Under the pieces are notes generated by a model, which was given only the letters and a program-made list of their open reading frames with translations, made no database searches and had not been told where the DNA came from. From an uncultured bacterium (lineage in GTDB: Bacteria > Vulcanimicrobiota > CADAWZ01), in NCBI GenBank assembly GCA_949288455.1, contig CASEKF010000001.1, positions 1 through 54,605 on the forward strand: 54,605 nt of DNA. Direction: 5' to 3'. Positions 41,065 through 48,277 of this stretch are shown one piece after another. Positions within the stretch are counted from its first letter, which is position 1. Each line of letters begins with the position of its first letter. A program made the translations under genes and the position numbers.

Positions 41065-41988
41065 TTATCGCTTTAGCAAAAACAGATTAAGCATAACTTC
41101 GTAAAGCTGTCTATGTTTCTTTACTTCCACGTCAAGAATAACTCCGACGGAGAAAGCGAGGATACTGGCTATGCCTCCGGCTCCGGCTACGATTAAAGTC
41201 GGAAATTTACCGACTAAACCCGTTTTTAAATAAGCAATAAAAACAGGTATAAAAAGTATTAAAGTAATAATTAGACAAACGAGAGAAACAAACGAGAAAA
41301 AAGCCATAGGCTTATAATCTTTAAACAACTGAAAAATAGTCTTTAATACCTTAAAACCGTCGAAATAAGTATTAAGCTTTGAATGAGATCCTTCCGGCCT
41401 ATCCCTATAAGTCACAGGGATTTCTCTAATCAAAAAATTCTTATCTACGGCATGAATAGTCATTTCAGTTTCAATTTCAAATCCTGACGATAAAACGGGA
41501 AAAGTCTTTACGAAAGTTTTTCCGAAAGCGCGGTATCCCGTCATAATATCTTTCACGTCAGACTTAAACAAACGGTTGATAAGATTTCTTACTAGCACGT
41601 TGCCAAAATTATGAAAAGGACGCTTATTTTCCTTAAAATAAGTTGAAGAAAGTCGATCTCCTATAACCATATCGCAGGAACCGTTTAAAATCAAATTTTC
41701 CATTTCTTTCGCGTTTTCGGCCGGATAAGTATCGTCTCCGTCTATCATAATATAACAATCGGCGTCTATATCTCTAAACATTGTTCTTATAACGTTTCCC
41801 TTACCTTGCCTAGGCTCCTTGCGCACTATGGCTCCGGCTTCCGAAGCAATCTCCGCAGTTTTATCGGTAGAATTATTATCATATACGTAGATATCAGCCT
41901 CAGGCAGAGCCTCTTTATAATCCAAAACAACTTTCCGTATAGTTTGCTCTTCGTTATAACATGGAATAAGAACTGCAGTCTTTGACAT
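41065..41988 (-). CDS. GT2 glycosyltransferase with two C-terminal membrane helices (dolichol-P-mannose-synthase-like)
   Basis: Starts at MSKTAVLIPCYNEEQTI (ATG 41988; a GTG start at 42033 adds a 15-residue tail but has its AGAGG directly against the codon). GT-A signatures: VYDNNSTDKT, MIDGDDTYP (DxD type) and GDRLSS. Residues after ~230 hold two hydrophobic helices (FFSFVSLVCLIITLILFIPV, then FPTLIVAGAGGIASILAFS). DPM1-like enzymes of this form make polyprenyl-phosphate sugars. Upstream neighbour of the GT-C candidate; probably one operon. Confidence 0.87.
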   Translation of the reverse strand: MSKTAVLIPCYNEEQTIRKVVLDYKEALPEADIYVYDNNSTDKTAEIASEAGAIVRKEPRQGKGNVIRTMFRDIDADCYIMIDGDDTYPAENAKEMENLILNGSCDMVIGDRLSSTYFKENKRPFHNFGNVLVRNLINRLFKSDVKDIMTGYRAFGKTFVKTFPVLSSGFEIETEMTIHAVDKNFLIREIPVTYRDRPEGSHSKLNTYFDGFKVLKTIFQLFKDYKPMAFFSFVSLVCLIITLILFIPVFIAYLKTGLVGKFPTLIVAGAGGIASILAFSVGVILDVEVKKHRQLYEVMLNLFLLKR

Positions 41989-42033
41989 TGGCTTAACACT
42001 CCCGTTTGTTTTATGGATTGGATATTCTTTCAC

Positions 42034-42492
42034 CCTCTTTTTATTCCCTTCTGAAGCTTTTATAAAAATAATGCCTCCGCCAGATAGTAGAAAACTTTCT
42101 AAAATAAGCTCAATCTCTCTGCAAAATGCGGATGCGCAGCATAAATTTTAATCAAATTCGCCGCTATGCTTATGAACGCCCTACTCCCTGTTTAAGCATA
42201 TACCGCAACCGAATTATCTACATGCTAACATACAAAAATATTTGTGGCGATTTCCGGCTTTCAAGTCGCTCATAACTGCGCTGTATCACAAAAATTTACG
42301 CTCTGCAATATTAAATGGTTCTAAAGTTAATGATGAGCTTCGCGTTTTAATTTCAAAAAAGATTTCCGAGTAAAGCAAAAAATGACTTTTAAGTTCGCTG
42401 TATGGCGTCGGAGACTTATCGCCTTTTTATAAAAATTAATATATATAACTATAGGTTAATTTCGCTTTCAATTTTGCGATAATATCAAACCC
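42034..42492. other. 459-base spacer upstream of the tRNA promoter
   Basis: Between a minus-strand gene and the plus-strand tRNA operon. Low-complexity A/T-rich with scattered GC islands; no ORF with a ribosome-binding site, no hairpin and no homology I can see to neighbouring genes. Confidence 0.5.
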
Positions 42493-42521
42493 TTGACAAT
42501 AAAAAATTGATCCGTTATAAT
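42493..42521 (+). promoter_or_regulatory. Consensus sigma70 promoter of the tRNA-Thr operon
   Basis: TTGACA (42493-42498), exactly 17 bases, TATAAT (42516-42521). The tRNA begins 12 bases after the -10, so the leader is only a few bases. Confidence 0.93.
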
Positions 42522-42533
42522 AAGGAAAAATTT

Positions 42534-42605
42534 GCCGGAGTAGCTCAGAGGTAGAGCAGCTGATTTGTAATCAGCCGGTCGGGGGTTCAATTCCCTTCTC
42601 CGGCT
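42534..42605 (+). tRNA. tRNA-Thr (anticodon TGT)
   Basis: 72 bases: acceptor GCCGGAG/CTCCGGC, D-arm GCTC/GAGC, anticodon stem GCTGA/TCAGC with loop TTTGTAA (anticodon TGT), T-loop TTCAATT with a five-base stem (two G-T pairs). CCA is not encoded. Confidence 0.97.
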
Positions 42606-42633
42606 CTTTTTAAGTGAAGTTATTCTTTTATTT

Positions 42634-42705
42634 GCCGGAGTAGCTCAGGGGTAGAGCAGCTCACTCGTAATGAGCAGGTCGCGGGTTCAATTCCCTTCTC
42701 CGGCT
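42634..42705 (+). tRNA. tRNA-Thr (anticodon CGT)
   Basis: Nearly identical to the preceding tRNA outside the anticodon arm: same acceptor and T-loop, anticodon stem GCTCA/TGAGC with loop CTCGTAA (anticodon CGT). In the T-stem GCGGG faces CCCTT, leaving a C-T mismatch at the second pair and one G-T pair. CCA not encoded. It starts 28 bases after the first copy, so both come from one transcript. Confidence 0.95.
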
Positions 42706-42706
42706 C

Positions 42707-42782
42707 TTTTTATTGAAGATATAGATAAACGGGTTCTGAGAAATATTTCTCAGAACCCGTTTATCTATATCTTCAATAAAAA
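42707..42782. terminator. 76-base perfect palindrome, bidirectional terminator
   Basis: Arms 42707-42744 and 42745-42782 are exact reverse complements, 38 bp with no spacer. The plus strand starts one base after the second tRNA (TTTTT... side) and the minus strand ends 31 bases after the YchF-type gene stop, with an A/T tract at each outer end (TTTTT left, AAAAA right) suited to both directions. Confidence 0.75.
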
Positions 42783-42813
42783 ATAAATGCGGTTGCTCGC
42801 GAATAGACGCGTT

Positions 42814-43872
42814 TTAAATATTAAACATAATATGGACTATGTCGCCGTCTCTAACTTGGTAAGTTTTTCCCTCCAGCCTCAATAAACCTTCTTTCTTAGC
42901 TTCCTGCATAGTTTTTACTCGAAGCAAATCCTCAGATGAAATAACTTCGGCTCTAATAAAACCGCGGGCAAGATCCGAATGAATGGCTCCTGCGGCGTCT
43001 ACCGCAGAAGAACCCGAAGGAATCTTCCAAGATCTGCACTCGTCCTCCCCTACGGTAAAAAAAGTAATATAATTAAGTCTTTCATATACCGCTTTTATTA
43101 ATTTATCTTTACCGCACTCTTTTATTCCGTATTCAGCCAAAAATTCTCCTCGTTCCTCAGGTTCCATCGCTGCTATATCGGCTTCTATGGAAGCGTTTAA
43201 AGAAATAATCGGAGAAGGATCGGAAACTAAAGCTAATTTTTCTCGAAGTTTTCGCTCTAATTCCATAAGTTCTCCGGAAGGCAAAGATTCGGAATAATTC
43301 AACGCATACACGCATGGTTTCCTTGACAAAAGAGCAAAATTATTTAAAATTAAAGATTCTTCTTTATCAAACTCAATGGAATAAAGAAACTTTTCTTCTT
43401 CCAAAACCGGCTGGATTTTTTTTATTAAATCGAACTCCTTTTGTTTATCTCGTTTATCTTTAGAAACTTTAATTTCTCGTTCCAACCTTTCCCCTCTTTT
43501 TACGGCCATATCGAGATCGTTGATTAAAATTTCAAGCCTTAATCTATTAGTCTCGGCCAAAACTTCGTCCGCGTCGGAATACTTAAAAGCGGATATTACA
43601 AAAACAATGGCGTCGGCATTTCTCAAAGCGTCTAAAAGAGCGATTTTATCTGATTTTCCATGAACGTTCAAAGGAAGAGAATCTACAAAATCTACCGTCG
43701 TAAAAGTCGTTTTTTTAGGATTAAACAAAGCGCTTAATTTGTTTAATCTCTCGTCCGGCACAGAGACGACTCCTACAGACTGTTTTTTAGCCTGTTCGGA
43801 CGACTTGCCAATACAGGCGGAAAATAACGAAGTCCTGCCTGAGCCTTCAAAACCGCTGATAACAATTTTCAT
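42814..43872 (-). CDS. YchF/OLA1-like protein with degenerate nucleotide-binding motifs
   Basis: 352 residues, similar in length and layout to YchF (363). The C-terminal TGS domain (about 269-352) is well preserved (FFTVGEDECRSWKIPSG, AAGAIHSDLARGFIRAEVI, RLEGKTYQVRDGDIVHIMFN). The N-terminal G domain is altered: the P-loop reads GFEGSGRTS (Arg where the catalytic Lys of GxxxxGK[ST] belongs), the DxxG switch is lost (VDFVDSLP) and the base-specificity motif is ALNYSES rather than NxDE. Normal YchF hydrolyses ATP and binds ribosomes. Whether this is the only YchF of the genome or a decayed paralogue cannot be seen. AGAGGG precedes the ATG. Confidence 0.82.
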   Translation of the reverse strand: MKIVISGFEGSGRTSLFSACIGKSSEQAKKQSVGVVSVPDERLNKLSALFNPKKTTFTTVDFVDSLPLNVHGKSDKIALLDALRNADAIVFVISAFKYSDADEVLAETNRLRLEILINDLDMAVKRGERLEREIKVSKDKRDKQKEFDLIKKIQPVLEEEKFLYSIEFDKEESLILNNFALLSRKPCVYALNYSESLPSGELMELERKLREKLALVSDPSPIISLNASIEADIAAMEPEERGEFLAEYGIKECGKDKLIKAVYERLNYITFFTVGEDECRSWKIPSGSSAVDAAGAIHSDLARGFIRAEVISSEDLLRVKTMQEAKKEGLLRLEGKTYQVRDGDIVHIMFNI

Positions 43873-43933
43873 AATAGATATAACCCTCTTTATATTTTTT
43901 TGTAAAATTAACGATATTTACGTTATGTTGTTC

Positions 43934-44932
43934 TTATTCAAAAGGATTTGGCTTATTAAAATCAGGCTTAAAAACATTCTTAGCTTCGCAAGACTGATAA
44001 AAAATGTCTTGAAAACCAAGATTTCCGGCATAGCCGACCAATTTTAAAACTCTATCCCTTTCTAATTCCACGCATAATTCAGGATACTTGCCGGCGTTAT
44101 AAAACGGAGAGAATTGACTCATAATCGAAATAGCCGGAAAAAGACCGCAAGAAGCTAAAAGCTGAAGAATCTTTTCAGCTTCTTCAATTCTGTTTGGAAG
44201 AAGCAAAATCCTTGCCAACACGCCTTTATAAGCTTGTCCGTTGTCGTCTAAGAAAAATACGGATCTGTCCAAATACATTCTTTTCAAAGCGTATAAAGCA
44301 TGCTTGGGATAATCTCCGGCTTTCGAATATTTCAAAGCGGCGGAAGAAGAAAAATACTTAAAGTCGGCAAGATAAATATCGACTATTCCAGTAATAATAT
44401 CGAGAGCCTCGACTGAAATATAAGAATTAGTATTGTAAACTACGGGAAGCGTAAAACCCTTATTTTTAGCGATATATAAAGCTTTTAAAATAGCGGATAT
44501 ATGCGGAGTAGGAGTAACGAGATCCAGAACCGAAGCCCCGCGACTCTGAAGATCTAAAAAAAAGCCCGCTAGAACTTCCGGCGGAACTTCATAAGAAGAA
44601 TAATCATAAGCTTGACTAATCTGATAATTTTGACAAAAAACGCAGGATAAAGTACAACCCGCAAAAAAAACCGTTCCGGCTCCTTTCATTCCAATTAAAC
44701 ATGGTTCTTCTCCAAGGTGAAGCCCATAATACGCTATTGAAGCGTTATTCGACTGCATACAGAAACCTTTTTCTCCGTCGATTCTAGACGCTGAACATTT
44801 TCTGGGACAAAGAGAACATTTTTCTAAAATGGAATCGGCAAATTGAATTTTTTCTTGAAATATTTCGTCCGAAAGCTTGAGATAAGCCGGTAATTTCAAA
44901 CGATTTCTCAATCTTTTATTTTTAGCGTTCAT
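43934..44932 (-). CDS. Radical SAM protein, PflA-like (COG1313 type)
   Basis: 332 residues. Radical SAM cluster motif GCTLSCVFCQNY (C93, C97, C100) binds the 4Fe-4S cluster and SAM. An additional Cys cluster precedes it (C39, C42, C46, C58: CSLCPRKCSASR ... FCMQ), as in COG1313 proteins, which probably hold a second cluster. Pattern similar to pyruvate-formate-lyase activases and AmmeMemoRadiSam proteins; no glycyl-radical partner is visible in this window. AGAGGT precedes ATG. The terminator at 44966-44989 separates it from the upstream phosphatase. Confidence 0.85.
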   Translation of the reverse strand: MNAKNKRLRNRLKLPAYLKLSDEIFQEKIQFADSILEKCSLCPRKCSASRIDGEKGFCMQSNNASIAYYGLHLGEEPCLIGMKGAGTVFFAGCTLSCVFCQNYQISQAYDYSSYEVPPEVLAGFFLDLQSRGASVLDLVTPTPHISAILKALYIAKNKGFTLPVVYNTNSYISVEALDIITGIVDIYLADFKYFSSSAALKYSKAGDYPKHALYALKRMYLDRSVFFLDDNGQAYKGVLARILLLPNRIEEAEKILQLLASCGLFPAISIMSQFSPFYNAGKYPELCVELERDRVLKLVGYAGNLGFQDIFYQSCEAKNVFKPDFNKPNPFE

Positions 44933-44965
44933 TTATTATATACCTCTAAATTAATATAAAGACGC

Positions 44966-44989
44966 AAAAAAAGCGGCAAATCGCCGCTT
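44966..44989 (-). terminator. Rho-independent terminator of the metallophosphatase gene at 45045
   Basis: On the minus strand AAGCGGC pairs with GCCGCTT around GATTT, followed by a T-run of seven (overlapping the last two stem bases). It lies 56 bases past the stop. Confidence 0.8.
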
Positions 44990-45044
44990 ACAATATATAA
45001 GCGATATGCCGCCAAAAATATATGCTTTATTATTAAAAATCAGC

Positions 45045-46070
45045 TTATAGCTTACCGTAATCTTTTATAATCTTAGCGACCTCCTCGTTAGGCTTTGCGT
45101 TAAAAGTCTGAACCGGATAATTTGTAAATTGGAAATCGATTACCTCTCCGGAATCCGGATCTACGGTTAGCTGAGACAGACCGACCATCTTGCAATGAGA
45201 ACCGCTTTCCACGATATAGCTTGTATTAGGATATTTTCCAACTTCAATAGGCTCTTCCGTAATGGCGTGATCATGAGCGGCTAACACTAAATCTACTCCG
45301 GAAATCTGTTTGAGCATTTTGCGATCGTCATTAAGGCCTTGATGAGTTACCGCGACAACTACGTCCGCTTTTTGTTCTATTTCCGGCATAAGTCTTCTCA
45401 TAGCTTCCACGGGAGTCTCTTTTACAAGATCTTTTCCTACGTGAGGATTAGCTTTAGTATGCATTTTAGGCTCAAGCATACTTACGAAAGCGACTTTGAC
45501 TCCGCCGACTTCCTTTATAACGTAAGGACTTACGTTTTCAAGATAACCGCCGACTTTATCTGCATGAACGTTTCCCGCTATTACGTCCGCGTCTACTTTA
45601 TTAACAAATTCCTTTACCGTAGCCTCTTTGCCAAATTGGAATTCGTGGTTTCCAAGACCGATAATATCGTAGTCCATGGCGTTCAAAATCTTCGTCATAG
45701 GCTCAAAACGATTCTTTGTGCTTGCCGGAGGATTATAAGTCGAATCTCCGCCGTCTACCAAAATAGCGTCCGGATATTTTTCCCTTAAAGCGTCGACGAC
45801 TCCGGCAACCTTGGGCATCCTGTCATATTTACCATGCATATCGTTAGTGCTTATAATAGTAATCGTAACAGGTTCCGATTTTTTTCTTGAATCGCTGACT
45901 TTATCAGTCGCGCTAAGCGCAATATCCGAAGAAACGGAAACGGAATCTTCCGAGGCAAACGAAGCGTAGTCTTTAACCTCAGGCTTAGAAGAAGATACTC
46001 CGACAGAAGACGAATTATTTAAAGCGGAATACTGCGAAACCGAAGAAAAACTTGAACCTATAGTATTCAT
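45045..46070 (-). CDS. Calcineurin-like metallophosphatase, second paralogue
   Basis: 341 residues, very similar to the protein at 37711 across the whole phosphatase domain (STNDMHGKYD, VDGGDSTYNPP, GLGNHEFQFGKE, THQGL, AAHDH; identical HTKANPHVGKDLVKE block). Like it, the protein has a Ser-rich, disordered N terminus of ~65 residues with no Sec signal and lacks the C-terminal 5'-nucleotidase domain. The strong AGGAGGG ahead of ATG and its own terminator show an independent unit. It is not truncated. Substrate unknown. Confidence 0.86.
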   Translation of the reverse strand: MNTIGSSFSSVSQYSALNNSSSVGVSSSKPEVKDYASFASEDSVSVSSDIALSATDKVSDSRKKSEPVTITIISTNDMHGKYDRMPKVAGVVDALREKYPDAILVDGGDSTYNPPASTKNRFEPMTKILNAMDYDIIGLGNHEFQFGKEATVKEFVNKVDADVIAGNVHADKVGGYLENVSPYVIKEVGGVKVAFVSMLEPKMHTKANPHVGKDLVKETPVEAMRRLMPEIEQKADVVVAVTHQGLNDDRKMLKQISGVDLVLAAHDHAITEEPIEVGKYPNTSYIVESGSHCKMVGLSQLTVDPDSGEVIDFQFTNYPVQTFNAKPNEEVAKIIKDYGKL

Positions 46071-46211
46071 TTGAACCCTCCTGAACCTATTTATAAAAAT
46101 AAGAAAATAGATTCCTAATTATTATATTTGATATTACAAGTTTAGCATAAGTTTAACGGCGCTAACAAGATAGTATTTGTTAATAATGTTTTAACATTTA
46201 ACTAAAAGAAG

Positions 46212-47102
46212 TCAATATAAGATCTTCCCTGCCGCAACGTTTTCGAGATGTTTAGCATAAGCCGATTTACCGTACTTAGCGGCGCTTTTTATAAGAGTAT
46301 CTCGATCAATCCAATTCTGAAGATAAGCTATTTCCTCAATAGCTCCTATTTTTAAAGAAAGTCGCTTTTCAACTACTCTTATATATTCGCTGGCCTCAGT
46401 CAGAGCCTCGATTGTGCCGGTATCCAGCCATGCGTAGCCTCTTCCTAAAGTGACTACGTTAACTTGTCCGTTCTCAAGATAAATTTTATTTAAATCGGTA
46501 ATCTCCAATTCTCCTCTAAGACTTGGCTTCAAAGTTTTAGCGTATTCGCAAACTTTTTCGTCATAAAAATAAAGGCCGGTAACTGCGTAATTGGATTTAG
46601 GAAATTTAGGCTTCTCTTCTAAAGATATCGCTTTGCCGTCGCCGTCAAACTCTACGACTCCAAATCTTTCGGGGTCTTTAACGTAATAACCGAATAAAGT
46701 CGCTCCCGACTCCGACGCGCAAGCTTTTTTCAAATGTCTGACAAAACCTTCGCCGTAAAAAATGTTATCCCCCAAGATCATGGCAGATTTTTCGCCTCCT
46801 ATAAATTCTTCGCCCAAAATAAAAGCTTGAGCTAAACCGTCGGGAGAAGGCTGTTCTTTATAACAGATATTCATGCCTAAATTATCTCCGAAACCCAGCA
46901 AACGTTTAAAGTTAGGAAGATCCGAAGGAGTGGAAATTATCAATATTTCGCGTATTCCCGCTAACATCAAAACCGAAAGAGGGTAATAAATCATAGGTTT
47001 ATCATAAACCGGAAGCAACTGTTTACTCGTAACCATAGTTAAAGGATAAAGCCTCGTTCCGCTTCCTCCGGCCAAAATAATTCCTTTTCGATTTAAAGAC
47101 AT
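46212..47102 (-). CDS. rfbA: Glucose-1-phosphate thymidylyltransferase
   Basis: First step of dTDP-rhamnose and other dTDP-sugar synthesis: dTTP + glucose 1-phosphate to dTDP-glucose. 296 residues, normal length; [16 protein letters not shown] (nucleotide loop), [28 protein letters not shown] (catalytic Asp) and [10 protein letters not shown]-type region ([15 protein letters not shown]) are the family blocks. Shine-Dalgarno weak. No rfbB/C/D genes follow in this window, so its pathway partners lie elsewhere. Confidence 0.95.
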   Translation of the reverse strand: MSLNRKGIILAGGSGTRLYPLTMVTSKQLLPVYDKPMIYYPLSVLMLAGIREILIISTPSDLPNFKRLLGFGDNLGMNICYKEQPSPDGLAQAFILGEEFIGGEKSAMILGDNIFYGEGFVRHLKKACASESGATLFGYYVKDPERFGVVEFDGDGKAISLEEKPKFPKSNYAVTGLYFYDEKVCEYAKTLKPSLRGELEITDLNKIYLENGQVNVVTLGRGYAWLDTGTIEALTEASEYIRVVEKRLSLKIGAIEEIAYLQNWIDRDTLIKSAAKYGKSAYAKHLENVAAGKILY

Positions 47103-47299
47103 GTCGATTATTTTATCCCGCTTGTAAAAAGCGAGTCTCCTTTCTAAATAATAAAATCATAACGCGGATCTCCCTACGGCTTAAGGCAGTATCCGCAAAC
47201 CATATTCTAGCCCGACCGTATATGTCCTACGGCACAATTTTAATTTTTTGCCATTATATCCCAAAAAAAGACGTACGGGGCCTATCTGATAAGGCTAAT

Positions 47300-48061
47300 T
47301 TAAGCCTTTTCCCAATATTTTTTTAGTTTATCTCTGCTTAACAACAGATAATCTCTGCTTTTTGAAAAAATTTCCAGAGTAAAAGTTTTATCATAACGCT
47401 TCTTCAAAACTTTTAAAAATTGTTCCCAATCGATATTCCCGCATGTTATGGGCAAATGAAGATCCGAGTCTCTAAAATTGTCATGCAGGTGTACATGTTC
47501 CAGATACGAACTCAAAATGTCGACGTAATCTCCGGGTTTTCTTCCCCATAAATTAGCATGGCCTGAATCGAGAAGAAAACCTACGCCTTCCGTTTGAGCC
47601 AAAATATTCTTTATATTTTCAGGCGAATCTTCCTTACGATCCGTTAACTCAAGCATAAGTTTTATTCCAAAAGAAGACGCCGACGCGGCAATTTTATTTA
47701 ACGTTTCGACTTGAAAAAAAATCATGTCTCTTACCTGAAAACTTCCGCACCAATGCGCATGAACTGCGACTCTGGATATTCCTACGGCCTCGAAAACTTT
47801 AAAATACCTCTCGGCGGCCGTAAAAGCGGCGTTCCTGATTTCAGGCAAAGGCGAACCTATAGGCAAATACCAAGGAATATGACCGGAGCCTACGAGAGGG
47901 AATTCAGATAAAAGAGCCTTTATTCTTTCAAAATTTATAGAAGCAGGATTTGTTTTCCCTTCTTCAAGATATAACTCCATATAATCAAAATCGTTAGAAA
48001 GAGCCCAAGCTATCTCTTTTTCCAAACTATGCTTAGGATTATTAGGATAACCTACCAGCAT
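47300..48061 (-). CDS. Xylose-isomerase-like TIM-barrel protein (sugar isomerase/epimerase or endonuclease IV fold)
   Basis: 253 residues with the pattern of the AP-endonuclease-2/sugar-isomerase superfamily: metal-binding residues in LMLELTDR (Glu), FLLDSGHANL (Asp, His), HVHLHDN (His) and TLEIF (Glu). Many such proteins are epimerases or hydrolases of small sugars; DNA endonuclease IV motifs are absent, so a sugar role is more likely. AAGGA lies about 13 bases ahead of ATG. It starts away from clpB (divergent). Confidence 0.75.
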   Translation of the reverse strand: MLVGYPNNPKHSLEKEIAWALSNDFDYMELYLEEGKTNPASINFERIKALLSEFPLVGSGHIPWYLPIGSPLPEIRNAAFTAAERYFKVFEAVGISRVAVHAHWCGSFQVRDMIFFQVETLNKIAASASSFGIKLMLELTDRKEDSPENIKNILAQTEGVGFLLDSGHANLWGRKPGDYVDILSSYLEHVHLHDNFRDSDLHLPITCGNIDWEQFLKVLKKRYDKTFTLEIFSKSRDYLLLSRDKLKKYWEKA

Positions 48062-48277
48062 TACCGTAATATAGTTCCTTCTTAAAAATCTCTTAAATTT
48101 TCTTCTTGTTAATTCTCAATTATACCTTTAAAATAGTATAGATATAAAAACCACAAAAAACCTTTACAATAATACGCTAAACTTTTTTATAACAATAAGA
48201 TTAAAAATTTTTGAATCCATTTAAATAAAAAGCGAATCAAATATAATGAGAAGAAAAAAGAAACGAGGATTGTTATA

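Noticed and set aside
42034-42492. Possible gene relic in the spacer before the tRNAs
   Set aside because: I compared it by eye with neighbouring genes and found no collinear matches such as those in the flotillin relic.
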